A model generated the notes under the pieces. The model saw only the letters and a program-made list of their open reading frames with translations. It was not told the DNA's origin and ran no database searches. This document shows, piece after piece, positions 25,174-35,091 of a stretch of DNA of 64,000 nt. Origin of the DNA: Flavobacteriales bacterium (lineage in GTDB: Bacteria; Bacteroidota; Bacteroidia; NS11-12g; UBA955); the NCBI GenBank assembly GCA_002737705.1, contig NSIM01000004.1:1-64000 (forward strand), read 5' to 3'. Every line of letters starts with the position of its first letter. The first letter of the stretch is position 1. Made by a program: the position numbers and the translations under genes.

Positions 25174-27126
25174 TCAATAACCGCGAATTTTTCTGTATTC
25201 GCGTCTCGCATCTACAATGTATACACTGCTTCCATAAGTTTCTATGAGTTTTTCGAACCGCTCCATCGCTTTTGAAGAATCATTGAGTTTATATGCATAT
25301 AAGAGTCCGAGCTTGTATAGCGCATTGTCAGCCAAAATGTCAAAATTATAGGCTATACTCAAGGTTTCTAGCAAGGAAGCCGCTTCTACATAATTTTTCG
25401 TTGTCTCTTTAATTCTGGCTCGAATAAAAAGAATTTCATCCGACAAGGCATGCCCGGGGAATGAAACATTGATACTATCCAGGTATAAAAAAGCTGTTTT
25501 GAAATGATGTTGTTTTTCGGCCAATAAAGCTTTCCCATACCAATTAAGCGCGAGATAATTGCTGTCAATTCCTAAATTATCGATAATAACGAGTGCCAAT
25601 TCCATGGCGTCATTTGAAATCAGTTGTGTGGTTGCGCTTTTTAGTACGTCCAATTGCATGCTAGCCCAATCAAAATCTCCCCGATAAAAACTGAGTTCGG
25701 CGCGTTTAAATTTTGCAAATTGTCCAAGTTCTTCTTCCTTGAAGTCTTTTTCCACTTGCGCATACAATAGTTCAGATGTCCACACATCACCAGCGGCAAG
25801 CAAAATATCACCCAGGGCAATTTTTACATTTGCAGTGGCTGTTTTTTTAAGTACGTATGGAAAAGAGGATCGCTCATTGCTGCCCGGATCTATTTTTGAT
25901 GTTCCCAGCGATGGATTACTCTCTCCTGCCAAATACCTTCTTAATAATTGCTCGGCCATATCAAATCCTGTTACGATACCAGATGCTGTTTTGGAAGTAA
26001 ACAAACTGTCGTTTTGCGCATACAGTGTTGCCAATTTAATGGCTATGGGAATGGTAGCCTCTTGGGGACCATTCTCTTTTTCAAATTTTGTCATCTGGGT
26101 TTTTAGATCGACTATTTCTGCAATACTGGCTGTATTGCTTGAGTAGTAATCGTACTTGGTTTCTATCAACATCGCCTGGCATTGCAGCCAATTAAAACCC
26201 GTTTCTCCCAAGGAAACACAATATTCAAAACATTGAATGGCCACTAGATATGCCTTATTTGAAATACAAATACCCCCCAATTCAAAAACGCGACTGCCAT
26301 TTTCTTTCAGTCGTTTGTCAAGAGACCGGGTGTATAAAAACGCGCTGCTCCAATTCTCTTGCTTTATAAAAGTCCATTTGAGTCCTTCAGAGAGAGCCGT
26401 TATTTCTGGGTTTTCCTGAATCTGTTCTATTAATATGCGCTGAAAAACAATAAAATCTATGCTGTCAGTAATATGAATTTCCAAAATTGGCTTTATACTT
26501 TCAAATGGCAAGCCATTGTATATCATCATATTACTATATTCCCCCAATCCACTCATCCTGTCTCCCGTTTCCATGTATAAAAATGCCAATTGGTTGGATA
26601 TCTCGGGTATATTTTCAAAAACCAAATCTGCTTGTTCCAATGTTTTAATAGCAAATTCTTTGAGTTGATGTTCATCAAAACGCTTGGAAACAAAAAGGTG
26701 TGCATTGGCATCCGGCCTAATTTTTTCGAGTATTAGGTTCAGTAATTCTTGGCTTCGTTCTGCATACTTTTTGTCGAGGTTGGAGCTAGGGAATGTGGTA
26801 TTAACCCAACATTCGTCAATGACATAAGGCAAAGGGCGCGTTGATTTTTTTATTCTTTTTTTTATGAATTTAATGGCTTTTTCTTGCTCGTTTAGGACTA
26901 CGAGACAGCGTAAATATCTCTGGTAACTTGTTTCGTCATCGGGGTTTGTTTCGACAATGTCTTCAAAAAATAAAACAGCTTTTGCAAATTCTTTTTGCTC
27001 AAAAAGAAGGTTCGCAAGCATTGTATTGCTTTGTGGGGAATTGTCTGATTTTTGACCCCAACCCTCGATGCAGAGGGTTGCCAACAAACACACAATAAAA
27101 TACCGATGCCAGAATTTACGAAGCAT
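25174..27126 (-). CDS. Tetratricopeptide repeat protein, exported
   Basis: A 650-aa protein with a signal peptide (FIVCLLATLCIEGWG, cleavage near residue 24) and multiple TPR-like helix pairs, for example LANLLFEQKEFAKAVLFFED near residue 38, ALLAEKQHHFKTAFLYLD near 533 and NALYKLGLLYAYKLNDSSKA near the end. TPR proteins act as scaffolds; no enzyme domain is seen. The gene lies between an ABC exporter (8 nt upstream) and a beta-barrel-like protein (12 nt downstream), which hints at an envelope-spanning function, but this is inference. Confidence 0.82.
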   Translation of the reverse strand: MLRKFWHRYFIVCLLATLCIEGWGQKSDNSPQSNTMLANLLFEQKEFAKAVLFFEDIVETNPDDETSYQRYLRCLVVLNEQEKAIKFIKKRIKKSTRPLPYVIDECWVNTTFPSSNLDKKYAERSQELLNLILEKIRPDANAHLFVSKRFDEHQLKEFAIKTLEQADLVFENIPEISNQLAFLYMETGDRMSGLGEYSNMMIYNGLPFESIKPILEIHITDSIDFIVFQRILIEQIQENPEITALSEGLKWTFIKQENWSSAFLYTRSLDKRLKENGSRVFELGGICISNKAYLVAIQCFEYCVSLGETGFNWLQCQAMLIETKYDYYSSNTASIAEIVDLKTQMTKFEKENGPQEATIPIAIKLATLYAQNDSLFTSKTASGIVTGFDMAEQLLRRYLAGESNPSLGTSKIDPGSNERSSFPYVLKKTATANVKIALGDILLAAGDVWTSELLYAQVEKDFKEEELGQFAKFKRAELSFYRGDFDWASMQLDVLKSATTQLISNDAMELALVIIDNLGIDSNYLALNWYGKALLAEKQHHFKTAFLYLDSINVSFPGHALSDEILFIRARIKETTKNYVEAASLLETLSIAYNFDILADNALYKLGLLYAYKLNDSSKAMERFEKLIETYGSSVYIVDARREYRKIRGY

Positions 27127-27134
27127 ATTGCAAT

Positions 27135-29033
27135 TTACGCCGTTCCAAAGAATTCCAAAGGATCAATTTGTTGGTCTACCATTCGGCGGTAATGACCGCC
27201 CTGTAATTTCATTAATGCAGAATGATTGCCTTTTTCGATAATAGCACCCTCTTTTACTACAGCGATAATATTGGCATGACGAATCGTACTGAGGCGATGC
27301 GCTATAACAATGGATGTCCGATTTTTCATCAAATTTCGTAGGGCATTTTGGACTTGTATTTCGCTTTCCGAATCAAGGGCGCTCGTTGCTTCGTCCAGAA
27401 TAAGCACTTTTGGATTGCGCAAAATAGCCCTTGCAATCGCGACGCGTTGTTTTTGACCCCCAGAAAGTCTGAGCCCTCTATCACCAACCAGGGTTTCGTA
27501 TTTTTCTGGAAATGATTCAATGAAATCTTTGGCATTTGCTTGTTCTGCTGCTGATTTTATTTCTGAAGGGCTGGCGTCGGGTTTCCCGTAACGAATATTA
27601 TCGTAAATAGATCCACCAAAAAGCATGACATCTTGCGGAACCAAAGCAAATGCTTCTCGGTATTCCTGTAAATTAAATTGTGTTATATCCGTATCACCCA
27701 AGAGAATTTTCCCTCGAGTGGGTTGATAAAATTGGTAAAGCAAATTGGCAATGGTTGATTTTCCTGAGCCAGATGGACCCACCAGGGCGAGCACGTCTCC
27801 AGGATTCACACACAGAGAAATTTCTTTGAGTACAGTAGATTCGGGTCTTGATGGGTATGCAAAGCAAATTTCTTGAAAGTACATAGCACTTTGCCAATTG
27901 GGGTGAGGGGATAATATGTGTGCTACTGTCTTTGTGGATTGGATATTTTTATGAGCTGATGGTGGATTGTGGGTCTTGGAAATCTTCAGTGCTTCTCCTG
28001 GCATATCGATGATATCGAGCACACTTTCTATACTTCCCAATGTTTTTTGAAGCTGCACAAATTGTTCGGCCATTCCCCCGATGCTCGTACCCACAAAAGC
28101 GGTAAGAATCATAAAATTAAACAACTCTCCTACGGCCATTTCTCCCGACTGTACCAAACCCAATCCTTGATAAATGAGCCACACTATGGCTCCAAACATA
28201 CAAATAATAATGAAGGAGCTAAAGGTTCCACGCCAATAGCCTCGTGAAATTGAATTGTGCTTAAGATGTAGTGCGTTTTTCCGGTAGCGTTCATTCTCAA
28301 ATTCTTCATTCGTAAATGATTTTACCGACACAATACCACTGAGTGATTCTTCCACAATGACGCTATTTGCCGCAGTAATATCCTGCACAGCTTTTGATTT
28401 TTTTCGAATAAACCGTCCAAATAATAGCGCAAAAACAATAATTGCAGGAAGTGTTGCCAGCATCATCACTGCCAGTTTACTCGAACCTACAAACAACACT
28501 ATAATGCCTCCCACAAGAATCAAAATTTGCCGAATAAACATCGCCAAATTCGTCGTAAATGCATCTTGAATTTGCGCAATATCTGCCGAAAATCTGCTGA
28601 GGAGCTCTCCGACTCTATTTTGGTTGTGAAACGACATATTCTGCCGAATTACTGCAGCAAACAAATCGGTTCGCAAGCCAAAAGTCATGTCTTCAGTAAC
28701 CCTCACATATATGGCAATTCGAGCAAAGCTAAAGACTGCTTGAATGATAAAAAGATATACAAAATAGCCAGCAATTTTTTCCAGTGCACTTGTGTCTGGT
28801 GCTTTGGAAATACCCTTTCCATTGTATATAAATGCACCATCCATTAATTGGCCGAGCAATTGGGGAAACGCCAAGGATGCCCCTGCTGAAATTGCCAGAA
28901 ACAAGGTACCAAGCAGAAACCACCACCGGTTGCTGCCCGACATATACTTAAATAGGCGGATCGATTTTTTGAGCGTAGCCATAGACAACTTCGCCTTTGG
29001 TATATCGCGATCGGATTGATGGCGTGATGACAT
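27135..29033 (-). CDS. ABC transporter, fused permease and ATP-binding protein
   Basis: A type IV (MsbA-like) half-transporter of 632 aa that probably exports lipid, peptide or drug substrates as a homodimer. The membrane domain covers about residues 30-330; the nucleotide-binding domain shows Walker A GPSGSGKST (about 421), signature LSGGQKQR (about 522) and Walker B VLILDEATSALDSESE (about 545). The linker before the NBD is unusually long and Ser/His/Asn-rich (HNPPSAHKNIQSTKTVAH). First gene of the leftward cluster with the TPR and barrel genes. Confidence 0.93.
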   Translation of the reverse strand: MSSRHQSDRDIPKAKLSMATLKKSIRLFKYMSGSNRWWFLLGTLFLAISAGASLAFPQLLGQLMDGAFIYNGKGISKAPDTSALEKIAGYFVYLFIIQAVFSFARIAIYVRVTEDMTFGLRTDLFAAVIRQNMSFHNQNRVGELLSRFSADIAQIQDAFTTNLAMFIRQILILVGGIIVLFVGSSKLAVMMLATLPAIIVFALLFGRFIRKKSKAVQDITAANSVIVEESLSGIVSVKSFTNEEFENERYRKNALHLKHNSISRGYWRGTFSSFIIICMFGAIVWLIYQGLGLVQSGEMAVGELFNFMILTAFVGTSIGGMAEQFVQLQKTLGSIESVLDIIDMPGEALKISKTHNPPSAHKNIQSTKTVAHILSPHPNWQSAMYFQEICFAYPSRPESTVLKEISLCVNPGDVLALVGPSGSGKSTIANLLYQFYQPTRGKILLGDTDITQFNLQEYREAFALVPQDVMLFGGSIYDNIRYGKPDASPSEIKSAAEQANAKDFIESFPEKYETLVGDRGLRLSGGQKQRVAIARAILRNPKVLILDEATSALDSESEIQVQNALRNLMKNRTSIVIAHRLSTIRHANIIAVVKEGAIIEKGNHSALMKLQGGHYRRMVDQQIDPLEFFGTA

Positions 29034-29183
29034 GCTTGCAAAGTTCTGCGTTTTTAATGATAGAGTTAAGGGTATTTATACAAATGTGGGTTTTAGGCAT
29101 ATGATACGGGCAAAAAAGGTGCAGCAGTGAAACGTAAACATTCTCAGAATACTGGAAATCAAGGCACACCATTCGTTAAGGGA

Positions 29184-29870
29184 ATGCAAACATTTGCCTC
29201 GAATACCCTAGATTTTTTGTTTCCGCGTTCCTGTGTTGTTTGTGGCGATCTATTGCTAAAAAAGGAGATGGAGGTCTGTTGGTCGTGTTGGAGCGAACTG
29301 CCCTTTTCACTCCATGGATATGGTCCAGACAATCCTTTGGCCAAGTCACTTTTTGGTCGAATTGCCCTTCATGGTGCCTATTATTTTTTGCTTTACGAAC
29401 GCGGTGCTTCAGTGTCTAAGGTACTCAAGGCAATTAAATATGAAGGGGCAAAAACCATGGCATTTAGGTTGGGTGAAGAAATCGGAAGAAAATTACTAAA
29501 ATCCAATATTACGGGCCCATTCTCCCACTTAATTCCTATTCCAATGCACCCCAAAAAAGAAAAAATACGGGGGTATAATCCAGCCTGTATTTTGGCACAG
29601 GGAATTTCTAAAAGTATGGGTATCCCCGTGGTAGAAAATTTTTTGGTCAAGGGCAAGGAAACAAGCTCACAAACCCTTCGGGGTCGTCTAGATCGTTGGT
29701 ATCAGACTGAAGGGAATTTTGAGTGCAATTTCAAAGGCGAAAAATTTACACATCCTGTCTTGGTAGACGACGTATTTACAACCGGTGCAACTATTGAACG
29801 CTGTCTAGAAGCCCTTTATTTGGTATCTTTTCCAAAGGCTTCTGTAATAAGTTTGGCGCTTACTGTATAA
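29184..29870 (+). CDS. ComF family phosphoribosyltransferase-like protein
   Basis: Related to ComF/GntX; in some bacteria needed for DNA uptake, elsewhere of unknown role. Two zinc-type CxxC pairs (CVVCGD and CWSCWSEL) at the N-terminus and the phosphoribosyltransferase loop VLVDDVFTTGATIERC near the C-terminus define the family; HLIPIPMHPKKEKIRGYNPA is the middle motif. The track begins at a GTG (29127); ATG 29184 (MQTFASNTLDFLFPRSC) agrees better with the family start, but either is possible. Divergent from the ABC exporter. Confidence 0.88.
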   Translation: MQTFASNTLDFLFPRSCVVCGDLLLKKEMEVCWSCWSELPFSLHGYGPDNPLAKSLFGRIALHGAYYFLLYERGASVSKVLKAIKYEGAKTMAFRLGEEIGRKLLKSNITGPFSHLIPIPMHPKKEKIRGYNPACILAQGISKSMGIPVVENFLVKGKETSSQTLRGRLDRWYQTEGNFECNFKGEKFTHPVLVDDVFTTGATIERCLEALYLVSFPKASVISLALTV

Positions 29871-29908
29871 AACATGTTAAAACATTTCATATTTTGTTGC
29901 TGTTTGAT

Positions 29909-29916
29909 TATTTTTG
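29909..29916 (+). promoter_or_regulatory. -7 box upstream of the Calx-beta T9SS gene
   Basis: TATTTTTG, 26 nt before the ATG at 29943. No standard-distance TTG. Confidence 0.4.
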
Positions 29917-29942
29917 TTGAATATACCCCTTAATAATTGATT

Positions 29943-32900
29943 ATGAAAAAAATAGCGTTGGCATTGGGAATGATTTTTTCGGTACAGCTTATGGCCCAGC
30001 TTCCATCAAGACAAATTTTGCCCATTTTGGTTCCACAGTTCGCAGCAACAACCAAGTCGGGTACTGGAGACACAACCCGAACTCCGATTATATTTAGGCT
30101 TCGTCTCAACCAAATGAAAGCCAATACCAAATATCGTTATATTGTAAAGGCTTCTAATTGGTTAGATATTCGAACAAACACACTCAGTGTAGGTGGTGCG
30201 GGGAATGCTATATTTATTGATACACTTGGAACCTTCAAATACGGAATTAGTCCGAGTTTAACCTCTAGTAGTTTTAGCAACGATACTTTCCAAACCGATA
30301 TAATGGGTGACTACGAAGGATGGTTTGGTATATTGAATACATCAAATGCACGCTTTGCTGCTGGAAAATATATTTATCCTATCATTCTTGCTGTGAGTAT
30401 TTCTGGCAATGATACATTTAAAAATTATTGCACTGACTCAATTAAAATGATTGATTATGGCAGTTCTTCCTCGCAGGCTACACTCATTTGGGGCAGTAGC
30501 ATGGCAAAAGACAAAAGCTTTGTGGTACTCTACGACGCTGTTAATCCGTTGAGTGTTCGTCCACTGAGTATTGCCATGATCGAAAATACAGAGATAAGTT
30601 CTTTGTGGAAAGCTTATTTACCCTATACCGTAAAAAATAAGGTGCAGGGCGTAGCGGGCAATTGGGCAACCTTTATTCCCAATGATTTATCATCGGGATT
30701 GAAACGAGTAGAAAATTTCAGTCTTCAAACTGGGAATTCCTTGTTCGCAAATACAGACCCTGACGGTATTTGGGGCCCATCTAAAAAGTCAACACTCAGC
30801 ACCTCAGGCGGGAGTTCGTCTCCAATTTACTTGAGCAATGATGATGCTCCTTTGGTACAACCTAAAATAGAGTTTTGGCTTCGTAATTCGAGTACCAAAG
30901 AGGATATTGGTAAATATAAAGTGTTTGTTTCTCGAAAATACAGCAATGACAAAGACCAAACAGTTCGGTTTTTTGTGGCCGGAGGAACAGCAAGCAAGGG
31001 AACTACGAATGATTTTACTGTTGCTGAGCGAACCTTAACATTTAAAGGATCTGGAGCAGCTGGATATGATACGTCTGTAATTACGATTAATGATGATAAT
31101 TCCGCGGAAGGTACCGAATCTATTGTATTGGGTATTGACCAACCTATGAATTGTGTCATTGGCGTAGAGAAGGCACACACTATTGATTTAATTGACAATG
31201 ATATAGCCAATATTATTATTCCAAATTCTCCGATTGTTGTGAAAGAAAATGCCGGTAGAATTGGTATTATTTTAAAGATGGACAAGTCGGTTTCAACCGC
31301 ATCAAAAATTATGTTGGCTCTAAAACGAAAAGGGGATAGTACATATATTCCTGCAGAGTTTCAATTGGGGAAAAATGCCAAAGATTCTACCTTTATGCTG
31401 GGGAAATCTACAAAAGCAGACTCGTTGATGATCTATGCCAAAGTATTTGATGATTTTGACATTGATTTTAATGATACGGTGATTTTGGTCGTTCGCCAAT
31501 TAACAGGTTCTGCCTATTTGAAAGATTCATTGATTACCCTTGTCATGACAGACAACGATGGTCCTGCCAACATAGAATTTATTGATACCAAACTTACGGT
31601 TACTGAAAAAGTAGGCACTGTATTGATTCGGATAAGAGTGGCCTCTCGTTCCGATGCCGATGCAGACTTTACACTACGGTGTTATACAGCATTAAGTTCT
31701 GCGATAGAGGGTACTGATTTCTCCTTTAACCCAACATCAAAAATTATCACCGTATCATCAAGTACTCCCGATACAATTGTAGTTAAAATACCTTTCTACG
31801 ACGATAATAATTTTGAGCTTATCAAAAAAGTTTATTTCGGTTTGGGAAATCTTTCAAATTCTATTATTACCAAGGGAAAAGACACCCTCATCATCACATT
31901 GTTAAACGACGATTTGCCAATTTATAAAATTGGTACTGTAAACAAACAAAACAATGCCAATAAAAGTGCAGATAGCTTAAATGTTCGCTGTAGGGTTTAT
32001 GGAACTGTATATGGAATGAATATGCGTACTGTTGGCATGAATTTTACAATAATGGACAATACCGGGGGTATGGGAGTATTCAACTCTCCAAAAACATTCG
32101 GTTATACTGTAACTGAGGGAGATAGTCTGATGATTCAAGGAACCGTAAACCAGTTTCAGGGATTGGTTCAAATCGACAAGCTGGATACCATCATTAAAAT
32201 CTCTTCTGGCGCTTCAATTAAGAAACCGCTGGGTGTAAGTGTACTAAATGAATCAACCGAATCCAATTTGGTTTCAATGCGCCGCTTGAAGTTGGTTGAT
32301 GCAACAGAATGGCCTTCAACCGCTTTGGCACCAAATGCGTTTAAAAATGTTCGGGTAATGAATACATCCGGTCGGGTTGATACTCTCAATATTGATGCAG
32401 AAACCGATATAGACGGCAATGCCGCGCCACAAGGATATTTTGATGTGAAAGGAATTGGTTCACAATTTGACAATAGTTCACCTTTTACTTCTCGGTATGT
32501 CCTAACACCGCGTTCTATCAAAGATTTTAACGCATCAACTTTACCCACTGTTAATTTTTCCAAAACTACCGACCAGATTTTTGAACCTGCCGATTCCTTT
32601 AGAATGGATTTTTCGATTAACCCCACAGATGAGAATTTTTCATTTGATGTAGCTATCAAGGGGGGTACTGCTGTATCTCCAACTGACTATGATTTTGCCA
32701 CCCGCAAATTGAATATAGCCAAAAATGTGAGTAGCTTCTTTATTCGTGCCAACATCTCAGATGACGGAGATCCTGATGGTGATAAACTATTGATTTTTGT
32801 AATTCGCAATGCACAAGGTCCATGTTTTATCGGCAATGATTCTATGCTAACTTTAAGTATCAAAGACAACGAGGCCAGTGTGGTAAAGCGATTTGAGTCA

Positions 32901-33152
32901 GGTCAAATTAAAATGTATCCAAATCCTGCCAGTGGCTTGGTAACAATTGAAAGTGTCATGGCATTAAAATCCCTCCACGTATATACTTTGAGCGGACAAT
33001 TAATTCGCACCATTGCTGTGCAGAATGGACCGAATCATTTGGGTAATGGCAGGAATATTAGTTTTATATTGAATGAAGCTCCAGGCTTATACCGTGTCCA
33101 AGCAATCACCGAATCAGGTGCAATGTTCAGTGATTTCTTGGGTGTTCAATAA
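29943..33152 (+). CDS. Large Calx-beta/OB-fold protein with T9SS sorting domain
   Basis: A secreted or surface protein of about 1069 aa. It has a signal peptide (MKKIALALGMIFSVQLMAQ); an N-terminal region of unknown fold; Calx-beta-like modules recognised by recurrent TEGTDFSF/VTEK/DDNFELI/LIITLLNDD patterns between about residues 290 and 660; an OB-fold-like module (CRVYGTVYGMN, TIMDNTGGMGVF, GDSLMIQGTVNQFQGL; about 690-760) of the kind often found beside exported nucleases; another Calx-beta repeat; and a type A T9SS C-terminal domain (MYPNPASGLVTIES, then LHVYTLSGQLI). No catalytic domain is apparent. Start ATG 29943 is preferred to the upstream TTG. A strong terminator follows. Confidence 0.85.
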   Translation: MKKIALALGMIFSVQLMAQLPSRQILPILVPQFAATTKSGTGDTTRTPIIFRLRLNQMKANTKYRYIVKASNWLDIRTNTLSVGGAGNAIFIDTLGTFKYGISPSLTSSSFSNDTFQTDIMGDYEGWFGILNTSNARFAAGKYIYPIILAVSISGNDTFKNYCTDSIKMIDYGSSSSQATLIWGSSMAKDKSFVVLYDAVNPLSVRPLSIAMIENTEISSLWKAYLPYTVKNKVQGVAGNWATFIPNDLSSGLKRVENFSLQTGNSLFANTDPDGIWGPSKKSTLSTSGGSSSPIYLSNDDAPLVQPKIEFWLRNSSTKEDIGKYKVFVSRKYSNDKDQTVRFFVAGGTASKGTTNDFTVAERTLTFKGSGAAGYDTSVITINDDNSAEGTESIVLGIDQPMNCVIGVEKAHTIDLIDNDIANIIIPNSPIVVKENAGRIGIILKMDKSVSTASKIMLALKRKGDSTYIPAEFQLGKNAKDSTFMLGKSTKADSLMIYAKVFDDFDIDFNDTVILVVRQLTGSAYLKDSLITLVMTDNDGPANIEFIDTKLTVTEKVGTVLIRIRVASRSDADADFTLRCYTALSSAIEGTDFSFNPTSKIITVSSSTPDTIVVKIPFYDDNNFELIKKVYFGLGNLSNSIITKGKDTLIITLLNDDLPIYKIGTVNKQNNANKSADSLNVRCRVYGTVYGMNMRTVGMNFTIMDNTGGMGVFNSPKTFGYTVTEGDSLMIQGTVNQFQGLVQIDKLDTIIKISSGASIKKPLGVSVLNESTESNLVSMRRLKLVDATEWPSTALAPNAFKNVRVMNTSGRVDTLNIDAETDIDGNAAPQGYFDVKGIGSQFDNSSPFTSRYVLTPRSIKDFNASTLPTVNFSKTTDQIFEPADSFRMDFSINPTDENFSFDVAIKGGTAVSPTDYDFATRKLNIAKNVSSFFIRANISDDGDPDGDKLLIFVIRNAQGPCFIGNDSMLTLSIKDNEASVVKRFESGQIKMYPNPASGLVTIESVMALKSLHVYTLSGQLIRTIAVQNGPNHLGNGRNISFILNEAPGLYRVQAITESGAMFSDFLGVQ

Positions 33153-33176
33153 GAATTTTTTGGAATGTCTTGTAAA

Positions 33177-33204
33177 ATAAAAGGGGGCAATTGCCCCCTT
33201 TTAT
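33177..33204. terminator. Strong palindromic terminator
   Basis: A perfect 28-nt palindrome, ATAAAAGGGGGCAA / TTGCCCCCTTTTAT, followed by TTTT, 25 nt after the stop of the Calx-beta gene. Its T-rich 3' side overlaps a TATTTTTG box (33202-33209) pointing to the next gene. Confidence 0.85.
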
Positions 33205-33209
33205 TTTTG
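33202..33209 (+). promoter_or_regulatory. Possible -7 box overlapping the terminator tail
   Basis: TATTTTTG lies directly on the T-tract of the terminator, 32 nt before the TTG start of the second ABC transporter gene. Such an overlap would separate the two transcripts in minimal space; chance in a T-run is possible. Confidence 0.3.
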
Positions 33210-33241
33210 CCTTGCATGGGATTGTTTAATTTCGTCTCAAT

Positions 33242-35077
33242 TTGAAAGCAGTTATTAAATTTTTGCAGTATGCTGGCAATCACAAAAGATTGATCCTCGC
33301 CAATTTTATTTTTAATCTACTATACGTGGTATTTCAGCTGGTATCGTTGATGATGATTATGCCTGTTTTGCGTTTTTTGTTCTTGAGAGACACCATTACG
33401 ACACCCTCGTTGGCAACAAAAAAATATGGGTTTGGTCAATGGTTTAATGTCCAATACCATGAATTTATCGAATGGTTTGGTTCGCTGGCCAATGGTGAAC
33501 CTTTTAAAGCCTTGGCCTATTTGGCTGTTTCTCTGGTAATTGTTACGGTAGTAAAAAATACATTCCGCTATTTGGCAATGAATGTTATGGTTTTGATTCG
33601 AAATCGAAGTATGCAAGAGATTCGTTTAAATATTTACGAACGCTGCCTTGCCCTTCCGATTTCCTATTTCACCAATGAACGCAAAGGAGATTTACTCTCG
33701 CGCATGAGCAATGATGTAAAAGAAATTGAATTTGCCCTGATGGTATCATTAGAGGCACTCTATTTTCAACCCTTAAACATTCTCTTATTTATGTTTGCAT
33801 TGCTCGCTTTGAGTGCAAAACTCACACTGTATATTGTATTATTTTTACCTATTACGGCACTTATAATTGGAATTATTGGCAGGTCTTTGAGAAGAAAAAG
33901 CACCCGCAATCAACAATTACTCGGCAAGGTAATGACCTCCTACGACGAAACATTGGGGGGGATTCGGATTATCAAAGCCTTCAATGCGGTCCCCTTTTTT
34001 TCAAAAAAATACAAGGAACAAGATGATGCGTATACCCGCAATAATATTGGCGTACAACGCAGGTATGATTTGTCTTCACCCTTATCAGAAACCATAGGAA
34101 TTGGCGTTTCTGCTCTTTTGCTTTGGCTGGGTGGGAGTATGGTTTTTCGCAAAGAAATGGCACCTGAATTTTTCCTTACATACTTCGCCATATTTTCGCA
34201 ATTAATTCCGCCTTTCAAAGCCTTTTCCAATGCTTTGTACGCAGCCCAAAAAGGAATGGCAAGTCTAGAGAGAATTCAAGAGTTGGTTACTGCCCCCATC
34301 TCGGTGGCGGATCCTATCAACCCGGTAAAACCCCAATTTAATAAAGATTTGTCTTTTAAGGATGTTGGATTTTCTTATATCAACGGAAATGAAGTGATCA
34401 AGGGATTTGAATTGTGTATAGAAAAGGGGAAAACCATTGCCTTGGTTGGGCCTTCGGGCGCAGGTAAAACAACCATTACCGACCTAATCGCCAGATTTTA
34501 TGATGTTACCCAAGGATCGATTACATTGGATGGAATTGACATTAGAAAATTTACGCAAGACGATCTTCGAAGTTTAATTGGAATTGTAAACCAAGAGAGT
34601 ATTCTGTTTAATGAATCAGTGCGCAACAACATTGCACTGGGAAAAGTAGATATGCCTTTGGATCAAATAATTGATGCGGCCAAAGCAGCCAATGCCCATG
34701 ATTTTATTATGGAAATGGAGTATGGTTACGATACTGAAATTGGTGAGCGTGGGGGCAAGCTTAGCGGCGGACAAAAACAACGTTTGGCCATTGCCCGAGC
34801 ACTGTTGAAAGATCCCGAAATACTCATTTTGGATGAAGCGACATCCTCACTTGACAGCAAAAGTGAAAAAGCGGTACAATCTGCTTTGGATGTCCTGATG
34901 AAAAGTAGAACCAGTATTGTCATCGCCCATAGACTGTCTACTGTAATTCACGCCGACCTAATTGTGGTTATGGATAAAGGAAAAGCCATTGAAATTGGCA
35001 ACCACAAGCAGCTGTTGAAACAAAAAGGCATGTATTACAATCTCATTCAACTCCAGCAACTTATCGCTGATGTCTAA
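33242..35077 (+). CDS. ABC transporter, fused permease and ATP-binding protein (MsbA-like)
   Basis: A 611-aa exporter half-transporter. The membrane domain (about residues 18-310) has six hydrophobic segments; the NBD shows Walker A GPSGAGKTT (about 403), Q-loop VNQESILFNESV, signature LSGGQKQR (about 505) and Walker B ILILDEATSSLDS. Of the two exporters here this one looks closer to lipid flippase MsbA. The start is a TTG at 33242: no upstream ATG is in frame, and the N-terminus fits related proteins. It ends 14 nt from the convergent ftsH stop. Confidence 0.92.
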   Translation: MKAVIKFLQYAGNHKRLILANFIFNLLYVVFQLVSLMMIMPVLRFLFLRDTITTPSLATKKYGFGQWFNVQYHEFIEWFGSLANGEPFKALAYLAVSLVIVTVVKNTFRYLAMNVMVLIRNRSMQEIRLNIYERCLALPISYFTNERKGDLLSRMSNDVKEIEFALMVSLEALYFQPLNILLFMFALLALSAKLTLYIVLFLPITALIIGIIGRSLRRKSTRNQQLLGKVMTSYDETLGGIRIIKAFNAVPFFSKKYKEQDDAYTRNNIGVQRRYDLSSPLSETIGIGVSALLLWLGGSMVFRKEMAPEFFLTYFAIFSQLIPPFKAFSNALYAAQKGMASLERIQELVTAPISVADPINPVKPQFNKDLSFKDVGFSYINGNEVIKGFELCIEKGKTIALVGPSGAGKTTITDLIARFYDVTQGSITLDGIDIRKFTQDDLRSLIGIVNQESILFNESVRNNIALGKVDMPLDQIIDAAKAANAHDFIMEMEYGYDTEIGERGGKLSGGQKQRLAIARALLKDPEILILDEATSSLDSKSEKAVQSALDVLMKSRTSIVIAHRLSTVIHADLIVVMDKGKAIEIGNHKQLLKQKGMYYNLIQLQQLIADV

Positions 35078-35091
35078 ATAGCACAACAGAA

